Below, piece by piece: positions 23,690-34,253 of a stretch of DNA of 64,000 nt (position 1 is the stretch's first letter; every line of letters starts with the position of its first letter). This DNA comes from Gnetum montanum. Its lineage: Eukaryota; Streptophyta; Gnetopsida; Gnetales; Gnetaceae. The notes beneath the pieces are model-generated. The model made no database searches. It saw only the letters and a list, made by a program, of their open reading frames with translations, and had not been told where the DNA came from. The translations under genes and the position numbers were made by a program. The stretch lies in NCBI GenBank assembly GCA_015680685.1, contig MNCI01005503.1, forward strand, positions 181,713 to 245,712. Direction: 5' to 3'.

Positions 23690-24850
23690 GTTTACACACG
23701 GTATATACACTGCGAAGAAACCATCTACGCTCAACATATATGCCCTCAAAAAAACAAAAAAAAAATTGCTAACTTTTTACAGAGCGTATATGTTGCGAAG
23801 AAACCATCTACGCTCAGCGTATACGCCCCCAAAAAAAGCAAACAAATCAAAATTGTTAATTGTTCACACTCGGCATGTACGCTGCCTAAAAAAGAAAGAA
23901 AACTATTCATGCTTAGTGTATACACTGTAAAAATCGTCAGCATATATGCTATGAAAACCATTTATGCTCAGCATATACGCTGTAAAAACTGTCAGTGTAT
24001 ACGCTATGAAAACAGGTCTACACTATACGCTGCCTGAAAAGACAAAACCGTCTACGCTAAGCATATATGCTATGAAAATAGTTTATGCCACATGCTATGA
24101 GAACCATCTATGCTATATGCCATGTAAATCGTTTACGCTATATACTATCAAAACCGTGTACGCTATATACAGTTAAAACCCTCTACGTTGTGGGTCTACG
24201 CCACGCTAAGCATATAGACCCTCTACGCTGCGGGTCTATGCTATGCTAAGCATATGGACACTGCATGCTCTACAGGCCCTCTACACTAACTGCCTATGCT
24301 CTCGAAACCCTCTACGCTACCAAAGCTATCTACGCTATGAAAAATGTCTACACTAGATAACAAGTATAGATGAAAAAATTAACAGAGGTAGGATTAGAGC
24401 CTACCTATGTGATGATCCAAGCCACGATGGAACTCTTGGCCTAGGTAGACACTGCAACATGGCCTCACTTTCTTGCACGAAAGTTAGGTCAGGCCCCTTC
24501 CTCCCCTAGCCTTCCACCTCCTTGCCCTTGCCCATTCCGACATCCTTTACGCTAAAACTGATAGGGTCTATGCTGAGGTCTGAGCCTGCACGTCGAGCTG
24601 AATCCTCTATGCTGAGTTGGAGTCTATATGCTTACGCTAAGATTAAGCCTCTATGCTCATGCTTACACTGGGTTTTGAGTCTCTACGCTTACACTGGAGT
24701 TCGAGCCTCTACGCTTACGCTGGGTTTGGTGGTTTACGCTTACGTTGAGGTTTACACTCACGCTCGATTTTCCTTCAAATTCATGGTGCTTCCTACTAAT
24801 AGCCTTACGCTATATATAGCGCCCACGCTACTGCCGCCGCCTTGCCTTTT
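23690..24850 (+). repeat. GTATAC/TACGCT minisatellite upstream of the antisense gene of E
   Basis: Irregular units with 'ccatctacgctcagcgtatacg' wording fill 23690-24340. A second array of about 30-34-bp units ('tctacgcttacactgggttt') lies at 24590-24760. The same words build the E LTR and leader repeats. Because the antisense gene reads leftward from about 23.58 kb, this array is in its 5' flank. No domain-bearing frame is present; a promoter role is inference. Confidence 0.65.
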
Positions 24851-25039
24851 TTTTCTTTTGTATTTATTTTATTATAACTTTTAATTAAATTTGTTCAAAA
24901 TACAAAATACAAATATATATATAAAACAAAATGAACACTACCACATGCTAATTCCCTCGTAAACCAACTTCGGATGCCCGCACTGAACATTTTGGCGCAA
25001 ACTCTCCTATGCTAATTATACGACAACTAGGCATCGTCA

Positions 25040-25420
25040 AATCACACATACGGCTCGGTATGACCTTAAAATGCCATGACGGCCCAGTATGGCCTTAAAT
25101 TGCCATGTTCGGCTCATATTCGGCCCGGTAAGGCCTTAAACTGCCACATACAGCCGACACATGGCCCGGGAAGGCCTTAAACTACCACACACGGCCTAGT
25201 ATGGCCTTAAACTGCCACAAACTCCCCCATATGGCTAGGTAAGGCCTTAAACTACCGCAAACTACCACAAACTGCCATGATGGCCCCGTAAGGCCTTAAA
25301 CTGCCACATTCGGCCCGATAAAGCCTTAAACTACCATATTTGGCTTGCATTCGGCCCGGTATGGCCTTAAACTACCACATTCGGCCTGGTAAGGCCTTAA
25401 ACTGCCATGTGTCCCGGTGC
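25040..25420 (+). repeat. 'ggccttaaactgccac' minisatellite before RT of E
   Basis: About ten units of roughly 30-50 bp, each with 'cggcccggtatggccttaaactgccaca'-like wording (shortest common core 'ggccttaaact'), occur at about 25051, 25086, 25130, 25170, 25204, 25240, 25291, 25323, 25363 and 25393. Single units lie at 19497-19550 and, in D, at 33988-34100. Confidence 0.8.
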
Positions 25421-25490
25421 GAAAATAAACCACCATCGTGCATGTACACATGATTTACATTGCCAAGGAACATGAAATAACACCTATTAG

Positions 25491-25517
25491 CTCATTCTAC
25501 CCTCTGTTTATTGGCAG
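25491..25517 (+). promoter_or_regulatory. Candidate splice acceptor before RT of E
   Basis: A pyrimidine-rich stretch ending 'ctctgtttattggcag' sits at the 5' edge of the RT-bearing frame. D has 'ctctctgttgctttgcag' at the equivalent place (to 39431). Ogre-type Tat elements splice out an intron between protease and RT, so an acceptor here is expected. Confidence 0.5.
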
Positions 25518-27190
25518 GAGCAAGCCCGATGGATTGTCAGCGTTTATCCACACCCTTGATCATCGATGGACCATATGGAAATATCACAAGAGAAATCGAC
25601 ATAAACTCCATCAGCTTAGGTACATCAATGGAAGACACACTCATAGCCTCAACACAACAAACGCTAGATAACTACAAAGGTATGACAAAATATCTCAACA
25701 TAGAAGCCGATAGTATCACTGAAGATCCATTGACTGAAACCCCCATCGTCATGCCTGATGGTGAAACCAAAATATTAAAACTAAGTACACTATTGCAACC
25801 TCAACTGGCTAAAGACATAGAAGATGTGCTTCAAGACAACATAAAAGCATTCTCTTGGTCATACACCGACATGCCCGGATTAGACCCTCGAATCGTCCAG
25901 CACAATATTATTCTTGATCCAAAATTAAGGCCATTAAAAAAAAGGCACGAAAGGTTAAACCTGAGGTAGCATTGGAAGTTCGCAATGAGATCACTAAGCT
26001 TTATTAGGTAGGTTTCATTTGGGCTGTCGATTACGCCGATTGGGTATCAAACATGGTCATTGTCCTGAAAAAGAACAGAAGCATTCGCTTATGCATTGAC
26101 TTCCGGGATCTAAATGTTGGGATCATAAAAGATGATTTTCCTCTACCCAGCATCGATCAACTTGTTGACTCAACCACTGGGCATGCCCTACTATTTTTTA
26201 TGGATGGCTTCTAAAGATATAATCAGATACGCATTAACTCGGAGCATCAGCTCCGGACTACCTTTATGACACCATGGGGATCCTTTTGCTACAAAATGAT
26301 GCCCTTCGATCTCAAGAACATTGGGGCCACATATCAAAGGGCAATGACATTCATTTTTAGTGATTACATGTTGCACTCACTCAATGACTATGTGGATGAT
26401 ATCGTGGTTAAATCGAAGACATCAGAACAACACGTACAAGACCTTGACTTGGTGTTAAAGCATTGTTTAAAATATGAGTTGAGACTTAATCCAAAGAAAT
26501 GTGTCTTCGGAGTCAATATAGGAAAAATGCTTGGATTCATAGCCTTGGAAGCAGGGATACGAGTAGACCCCGATAAAGTTAAGGCCATAACAAACTTAAA
26601 ATCACCTAGCAACCTTACCGAACTCTGAGGTCTACAAGGTAGATTATAGTTCATCAGACGTTTCATAGAAAAACTAACAGACAAGTTGAAACCTATGAAC
26701 CACTTGTTACGCAAGAACGTCCATTTTGAATGGACTTCATAGTGCCAAGAAGCATTTGAAAATATTAAAATAGCACTTGTTCAACTACCTACAGTTTATC
26801 CACCTCAAAATGATAAACTGTTTTACATCTACCTTGCCACTTAGGACTCGTCAATTGCGTCCATGCTTTGCCAAAAATGAGATGATGGGACCGAAGTCCC
26901 TGTCTATTACTTAAGCCATGCATTAGTAGCCCATGAGAAGAAGTATAATGGGGTGGAGAGGTCATGTTTAGCTCTTACCTTTTCCTTAAAGAAATGACAA
27001 CATTACCTCTTCCATAACCAAGTCAACGTAATCTGCAAGGTTAATGTGCTCAGAGCCATCACAGGAAACATTTATGAGTCAAGTAGAATAGCCCGTTGGA
27101 AAGCAATATTAGCTGAGTTTGACCCACACTACATAGCGCAAGCATCAGTTAAGGGTCAAGCCATAGTGAATCAAATGACCGCATCACCAA
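25518..27190 (+). pseudogene. Reverse transcriptase and RNase H of element E
   Basis: A pre-RT region (25518-25969) contains 'SWSYTDMPGLDP'. RT motifs follow: 'RLCIDFRDLN', 'DDFPLPSIDQL', 'TTFMTPWGSFCYKMMPFDLKN' (split by position), and catalytic YVDD at 26389-26400. The Ty3/gypsy RNase H region covers about 26720-27190 ('IYESSRIARWK'). Stops interrupt the frame (about 26005, 26212, 26626, 26647, 26740, 26842). RT copies the element RNA and RNase H removes the RNA strand. Confidence 0.9.
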
Positions 27191-27252
27191 CGCATGATCA
27201 AGCAATGATAGAACCAGAGTTCCCTAATGAAAATGTAAGTGCAATAGACATA

Positions 27253-27660
27253 GTGCCTGATGACTACGATGCCATCTTGAACTTTGATGGGGCATCCACC
27301 TCTCGAGGGGGAAGTGCTACCACTATCATCACCTATCCCTCCAAGGAGATCTGACCCATTTGCTTATCGTTTCGACTTTCATTGTACCAATAACGTAGCA
27401 GAGTATGAAGGTCTCCTTAGAGGTCTCATGGTAGCACTAGCCTCAGACATCACATGACTAGTGGTCAGGGGAGATGCACAACTGGTTTTAAACCAAGTCA
27501 CAGACATTTATACATGCAAAGTGCAACATTTACAACCATACTGTGACTTAGACAAACACTTAATGAAGCAATTCGAAAACACGGACATGCAACATGTCTC
27601 CAGAAATGAAAATACCATCGTAGATGCACTAGCCACGCTAGCCCTAAACATATCGCCTAA
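27253..27660 (+). pseudogene. Second (archaeal-type) RNase H domain of element E
   Basis: After the usual RNase H, the translation shows 'LNFDGAST', then (across a frameshift near 27354) 'NNVAEYEGLLRGL', 'VRGDAQLVLNQV' and 'NTIVDALATLAL', the D-E-D-D pattern of an RNase HI fold. A second RNase H after the first is a recognised mark of the Tat lineage of plant Ty3/gypsy elements. The open stretch 27461-27895 covers most of it. Confidence 0.8.
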
Positions 27661-27910
27661 CATGTTTCACACATTGCCAAGCTCCATAATCAGTTGTGCT
27701 AAGCTCATAACCGATACTCTTGATATGTTTCCAATTGCATCCGTTAGTACAACACACATGATAGAATGCTATGACGACATAAAAGAGTACCTTCTACACA
27801 GTGAAACACAGCGACATCTAACGAATGCACAAAAAGACGCGGTACGAAAGCGTTCTAGGCAATATGCACTGATAGGGGACACATTGTGTCGTTGATCCTA
27901 CAAAGGTATA

Positions 27911-29005
27911 TTGCTAACATGCATTAGTAGCACTGATGCCCAAACCATCATTGAGCAAGTACATGATGGACTATGCGGAGGACACATAGCACCTAAAGCA
28001 ATGGAAACAAAAATAAGATGTTTAGGCTATTATTGGCCACACATGGAGTATGACTGTCTCTCTAAGGCTAAAACATGTAGTACCTATCAAAGACATAGTA
28101 ATCTAATCCATGTCCCACCAAATGAGTTGCATACAGTGCAAATCACATGGCCCTTTCAAAAGTGGGGGTTGGACCTTATCAGACCAATAACACCCTCATC
28201 TTCTGCAGGGCACAGCTTCATCATAACCATGATAGAATATTTCACGAAGTGGGTAGAAGCTATTTCACTTAGAAAAATCACATATAAACACGTATGCAAC
28301 TTCATTCTTGAAAACATCGTGACCCACTTTGGTATCCCCATGACCATCATCACCAATAACAGGCCACAATTCAGTAGTGCCGAAACCAAAACTTTCTGTG
28401 AAAGCCTAGGGATCAAAAACTCACTTTCATCCCCTTACTACCCTCAGAGCAATGGGCAAGCAGAGGTCACAAATAAAACCATCATTATAATACTTAAAAA
28501 GATGCTTACCCAAAGCAAGAAAATATGGCATGAGCAACTGGTATACGCACTATGGGCATATCGCACTACACATCGAACTTCAATAGGTAAAACGCCATAT
28601 AGCCTAGTTTATGGTTTAGAAGCTATTTTACCTTTGAAATTATAGATACCATCTTTAAGGATCACACTCTTCGAACTCCTTGACAAAAGGAAAAACAATG
28701 ACCTATGCATCATTTACTTTGACTCGGTGGAGGAAGAACGCCTACGTGCACTCGATCAGATTGAATGATACCAAAAATGACAATGACAATGCCATCGGCA
28801 CGACATTCATAAGCATCCCATCAAGGAAGGTGACCTTGTAGTTAAGGCTGTTCGGGAACACTCGGACAAATTCTTAGCGAATTGGGAAGGGCCCTACTTG
28901 GTCACCAAAGCATACGACAATGGAGCATTCAAGTTAGCTGACATGGAAGGAAATGAGCTTGCAAATCCAACCAATCACTTGTTCTTGAAACTGTTCCACG
29001 TTTGA
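27911..29005 (+). pseudogene. Integrase of element E
   Basis: The open stretch 27911-28645 carries an HHCC-type region ('GHIAPKAM', 'CSTYQRH', the second cysteine of CxxC lost) and the catalytic core: first Asp in 'GLDLIRPI', second position changed to Asn in 'TNNRPQFSS', and Glu in 'NGQAEVTN'. A C-terminal domain follows to 'NHLFLKLFHV' at about 29003. The altered second acidic residue and a stop near 28643 make it inactive. It would insert the cDNA and make 5-bp duplications. Confidence 0.9.
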
Positions 29006-30442
29006 ACATAGATTTAGGTAAGTGTTCTTCCTAGCATCATGACGGTAAACTAATACCACAGATCGTCCTAGAATCATGACGATAAAATAATACCACAGAA
29101 TGTCCTAGCATCATGAAGATAAACTGATACCATAGCTCATCCTGGAATCATGACGATAAACTGGTACCATAGAGTGTCTGCAATGACAATAAACTAGCAC
29201 CCATCTAGTACGATAGTAAACTGTCACAGTCCCACTCGCCAAAGTCCACTAAGACTATAAACTGGTTTGCCTCTTCACGGTCCTTCAAGACTAGAAACTG
29301 GCAATGTACCGTCTGCCACAACGCTGAACAGGAAATGTCCAATGGGTCATGACATAAAACTAACCCATGATAGTCTGCTAAGACTATAAACTAGCAATTT
29401 CATCTCTGGTTCCTCAATCTGTGACTACATTCAAACTTCATCAAAATCGTTGCATCGCTCACCATCGGCCGATCCTAACAACATTGTTGCCATTCATATA
29501 CAGTGCCTGAAATCTCATCTAGTACCTTTGTTTCATCAGTAGCTGTTTAATTCTAAGCTTTCTTACTCACTTATTGTTTTCTTGTCCTCTCAGAGTTGCG
29601 TTTGCAGGATGACACTCAGAGGTGTTCATACAAGATGCACTTTGTCATGAGCAGCAATGTGAGACATTGTTCACAGTGCACGTGACAAGACTAATCAAGC
29701 CATTTACTAGTACATCCTCCATTTCATATCCTACCTATCCTTCAATACCTTATACTTGGTTACATCCTTAGCACACCCAGTATAGCCCAAAACATCGAAC
29801 ATACCATTGCATACTACACCACTCTTAAGCAGTTGCAACCCACAACATGGCATTTAAACATGTGCAAAGAAAAGAAAAAGAAAGAAACGTCGTCCCTTCC
29901 CACATAAAACACAAGACTGGATGGCAGTTACCTCGAAATAAAATGTTCATGTCTAAAACAATCAAGTGATACCCCGTTGCATGGCTTTGGCTCTCCGCCA
30001 ACAGGCTCCCCCTAAAACACTAAACAAGGGCCCTGTTCCTCCAAAGAATGCAACGCATCATCACGTGGCTTTGCTTTTGCCAACAAGTCCTCTTGGACAC
30101 TAACCAAGTGTCTTATTCCACCAAAGGATGCACATCGCATGTCTTGATTCCAAGTCTGCTAAATAATGGCTATTGACAAGGATCAGCATGACCAGTATAC
30201 ACACCAGAGCATCCCCTTTACCATGCACAATCCCTTGGTCAGTTCCCAATCCCCACAATCTTCATTTCCCTATCCAACTACAACTTTCACTTCCCCAATC
30301 CTAGGTACTACTAAACGCAGTGCGATGACATCTAGCCAGGTGGCACAGGATAATGTTTCTACCAAGTTGCTTGTGGTGTTTTGTACTTCTTTGTCGATGC
30401 TTCTCAGGTCGATTCCTCCAAGTGTTAACAAAGAGGGGCCAA
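29006..30442 (+). other. 3' non-coding region of E with minisatellite and polypurine tract
   Basis: A minisatellite of 35-42-bp units ('catgacgataaactggtacc') occupies 29030-29420. The rest (29420-30428) has no recognisable gene; a short open frame at 30166-30495 crosses into the LTR and is not supported. The polypurine tract 'caaagaggggccaa' lies at 30429-30442 directly before the LTR; D has the same sequence. Confidence 0.75.
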
Positions 30443-31968
30443 TGAAACACCACAAAATTCTGAGCTTAGTAGTTTTTCAACAAGAATCAAGCTAAGTCAC
30501 AATGCTCCCCAGCATGACTAAAGCTTGAGGGCTCCATAGACAACTTCAAGCAGAGTCAAACTCAATGGGGAGCAGTTCCTTGGGATCCACTGACAACCAT
30601 GGCAACATCTACTATCAGAAACGGCAACTTTGGAGCTTAAAATACTTAGTTTTCACTAAGTACACATTCTCAGCGTATACGCCTAGCATATATGCCCAAG
30701 TACACATTCTCAGCATATATGCCCAGCGTATATGCCCAAGATTGCATCCACAATGTATATGCACAGCATATACGCCTAGCGTACTAGCCTCACATGTATG
30801 CTCGGCATGTACAACTAAGGTATACGCCTAGCATGCAACCCCTGAAGATGGCATGGAAACAACATTTTAGAGTAAGATTTGGTACAAGGCATCAACTCAC
30901 ATGAATAAAGCAATCATCAGATGTCGACATCATGCATCCTGGAGTCTATAGGCTAAGCATGTTCATCCTGCACGTCTAGCGTATACGCCCAGCAGACATA
31001 GTGTATATACCCAGCAGACACAGCGTATACGCCTAGCAGACACAACGTATATGCCCAGCATATACGTTCAGCGTATACGCCCAACATGTACAAAGTGTCA
31101 AATTAAGGTCAACCAAGCTGAACACCTACAGGCAGCATATTCATGGCATCCGAATTCAAATCTGAAGGACAAATGACTTCCTCTATTCTGATCAAGTCTG
31201 TACGCCGCAGTCATATGTCTAGCATGTATACGCTAGCGTAAAGCAATATACGCTGGCATATAGTAGTATACGCTAACGTACAACACGTTGTATACTTGTA
31301 AATTTTATTCTTTTGCACCCGGTCAACACGCCACATGTCACCCAAGTCGAGTCTAACATCTAAACCTATATAAAAACCCCAATTTTTCATTAGATTGAGA
31401 TTGGCAATTTTGAGCAAACCAAAGACAAAGAGAGATGGAGATGCTACAAACTAGAGCAAAAAACCTTGTACGCTGGACCTTACCCTACATGCTGAGCATA
31501 CAGCCTCTACACTGTGCCTGCAGTCGAACCCAGCGTACAATCATCCCTGCATCCACCGGGGCTATTCGTCCGCCTTGTGCCAGAGCCATAACTATGTTAG
31601 ACTAGTACATTGTAACTCTCATTTCACAATAACATTGCCACATTTCTTTGCTACAATTTTTTATAGTTTTTCATTCATTGTTTCATGCTTACTGTTTAGG
31701 CTCTTGTACATTTATGCTCCTCTTACACCAATTACGTTGTTTACACTTTGTTTTACATAAGTTACATCGTTCACATATAACCCAACGTATAGCGCATCAG
31801 TGTACGTTTGGGGAAATCCTTGCCTGATCTGCGTGCAAACCACTCAAGGTACTCTGCCTTCGTTAATTCTAGCTTTCCCTCAAGCAAAGGTAGGGTCTTC
31901 TGTGCTTGTCGGGGATTCCCTAGTCTCCATTTCGTTCTAGCCAGAGACCGACAATTTTGGACGGTACA
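30443..31968 (+). repeat. 3' LTR of element E
   Basis: Begins 'tgaaacaccacaaaattctg' and ends 'ttggacggtaca'. It pairs with 12327-13760 and is about 90 bp longer, chiefly within the GTATAC repeats (30670-31080). TATA box at about 31366. Followed by the resumed gag of element D. Confidence 0.9.
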
Positions 31969-32516
31969 CCGGTGGCTGACCCTGCGCCCAAATCGGGCCA
32001 AGCATTACAACCTACCACACCTGCGCCCGAGACATCTGTATACACTAAACCCAACTTCGAGAGCAAAGATCATTTGAAATACACCCTACTACCCCTCAAA
32101 CCTTCAGAACTCCTGACGCGACTATTGGCAGTAGGATACATCCAACACAAGTAGATGTCAGAAGAAGCAAACATGAGGCATTGATGCTACTGCAAGCTCC
32201 TTAGAAATCCCTCTTTAGCCCTGCCCAACGAGCCTCCAGTTCCTAGGGGTTTTAGGCTAGATAGGTTTTGCGACTAGCATTAATTATGTAGTCACACCAC
32301 AGATTATTGTCTATCGTTGCAAGATGACATCCAAAGATTGATTGACCTGGGAAAGTTGGTGCTAGATGAAAGTAGCCCAGTACGTCTTGAAAACCAATCC
32401 ATGCATGTCTACATAGATCCCCTCAACACCAATAATGTCCATTATGTAATCAATGCCATCAGTATTGATAATGATCCCACGCCACCCTTCCAGCCGTTTG
32501 TGATTCGTGTGCCTTA
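31969..32516 (+). pseudogene. gag of element D, C-terminal part after E
   Basis: Continues D's gag. Its 'YTLLPLKPSELLTRLLAVG' and a degraded nucleocapsid motif ('CD' ... 'HTTDYC', 32268-32312, with stops) align with E at 17340-17575. 'DDIQRLIDLGK' matches E's 'QDIQRMINGG'. The open piece 32317-32517 ends in PFVIRVP, the first linker repeat. Confidence 0.75.
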
Positions 32517-33860
32517 GCATAGTGCACCAATGCCACCAATGGCTAGTCCAAGCTCACAGTTGTCCTTCATCCTAAAATTCCCACCACGGGCATCTACCTC
32601 TGCACCACCTATTGGCGGGGCCACACGATGCCATCAACTAACACCTCTAGCTCCATTCATCATTAGGGGGCCAATGTCTTCAAAAGCCCCCAACTCGTGC
32701 AACAACATTAAACAACCTTCTCGTCCCACAATGCGAGAAACCTACTTGGTGGGTGAGGCATCGAAGGGGAATACCATCAAAAGTATCTCCAAACTACTCC
32801 TTCCCCCTTTAAGTTTACACCTTCGTCACCAAGGATGAAGGTCTACATAATTACACAGCCTGTGGCATCTTGCTGTCAAAAATTTGAGCCTAGGTCTAGG
32901 GTCGTCTCCCCTCGAGAGATTCATCTTCGAGGGCGAATCGAGTAGGAGGGTGTCAAATAAACTAGCAGCCAAGACTTCTTCGATGTCCTCATCCAGGTTG
33001 GGCAAGCCCTAAGGCAGAAAAACATCATGTTAAGCCTATACGACCTAGTCATGAAATCTGCCCCTCACTGTGAGGCTCTAGTCCACATCTTAATGGCAAT
33101 TCTGGTCGACAAAAACATGCCGACAGACGAGAAAGCGATCCACTCGATCATACTCTCCTCTGTACCCACGAAGTCTGCAATACCTCAATTAGCTTTCAGC
33201 AGCAACACCATTAAGAAAGATCTTGAAGCGGGTCAAGTGACTATGATGCCTCTCTTTATCACAATATAGGTTGGCCAATACCAAATCTGAAGGGTACATG
33301 TCGATGATGGGGTAGCCACAAATGTCATCTCCTTTTCTATTATAGATAAGCAGGGGTTGGTCGACCAAATCAAACCAATAGTGATGTTGTGTTTGTGGTC
33401 CTTCAATGGGGCACGTGTCCTAGTGAAGGGCATAGTTCATGTAAACTTCGTAGTAGGGGACGAGCTCCCCACAGACACAACGTTCGTCGTGGTCGAAGAA
33501 ATGCCCGAGTTTAACCTAATCTTGGGAAGGTCGTGGTTAGCACAACTTGGGGCCATCTCCTCGCCTATACACCAAGAAATCCACTTACCATACATGGGTA
33601 GGGTGGTGATAATCCATGGTGATGGGGTGGTAACGCAAGTAATCAGCAACGTAAACACTGAGCAGGGTTTAGAGGTTATAACTTCTGAATATGAAGTGCC
33701 TATTCACGCATGTACTAATCATACAATAAAGGGATTGGCCCAACGAGGCAACCCTCAAATCAAAAATGCATGGGTGGAGTTGTCCTTTCAAGTGATGGAT
33801 AGTGACATGAGTGAAGGCCCTGGTGAAACACCTCAACCTTACATCCCGATCAACCCATGA
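32517..33860 (+). pseudogene. Linker and aspartic protease of element D
   Basis: A Pro-rich linker (to about 32840) precedes the protease: 'VHVDDGVATNVISF' near 33295, then the long open stretch 33357-33860 with 'FNLILGRSWLAQLGAISSP'. It is homologous to E (18611-19280) and F (51695-52120). One stop lies near 33268. The protease is better preserved here than in E. RT begins only 5.6 kb later because of the antisense gene. Confidence 0.8.
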
Positions 33861-34253
33861 AATGTCAAGAGGTAGCTATGCATAGCATAGTAGCCTTGTG
33901 ACCTCCCACCTAGTTGCCATCCTCGCATATTCACTTTCTACTTAGCTTGTCAGTATGTCATCCTTTTGACATGCTACGTGCACCGACGGCCTGAAATGGC
34001 CTAAAACTAGCATTATCACCTTTCACTTTACTCATTACGCAACGGCCCGAAATGGCTTAAAACTAACAAACAGCCTGAAATGGTCCAAAACTAGCATACG
34101 AGAGTGTGAAAACTTTACATAATACACATGATAATACAAAATTGGTTTCCTTTCTGAAGTCCTGCATTTTATTCAAAATTTTTCACCTATTGGAAGTCTT
34201 TATAAATTCTTTCAAGAAAAAAAACAAAAGAGGGGGAGTCAAGCCCCATGCTC
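33861..34253 (+). other. Spacer between protease and antisense gene of D
   Basis: Holds three units of 'ggcctgaaatggcctaaaac' (33988-34100), the same repeat found at the equivalent place in E. No gene is seen. Confidence 0.6.

Larger units (their letters stand above)
12327..31968 (+). mobile_element. Element E: full-length Tat-type retrotransposon, youngest in the stack
   Basis: About 19.6 kb: LTRs 12327-13760 and 30443-31968, primer-binding site, repeat-rich leader, gag with a 1-kb internal duplication, protease, antisense spliced gene, minisatellites, RT, two RNase H domains, integrase, 3' non-coding region, polypurine tract. In the first roughly 205 bp the LTRs differ at about 12 sites, nearly all transitions. 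Flanks 'cctat' and 'ccggt' match at only 3 of 5 bases, so the target duplication is unclear. Insertion into D's gag is clear from the split gag. Confidence 0.9.

Noticed and set aside
25518-29005. Possible endogenous pararetrovirus rather than retrotransposon
   Set aside because: Integrase, LTRs, primer-binding site, polypurine tract and target duplications are present; there is no movement-protein or capsid pattern of a pararetrovirus.
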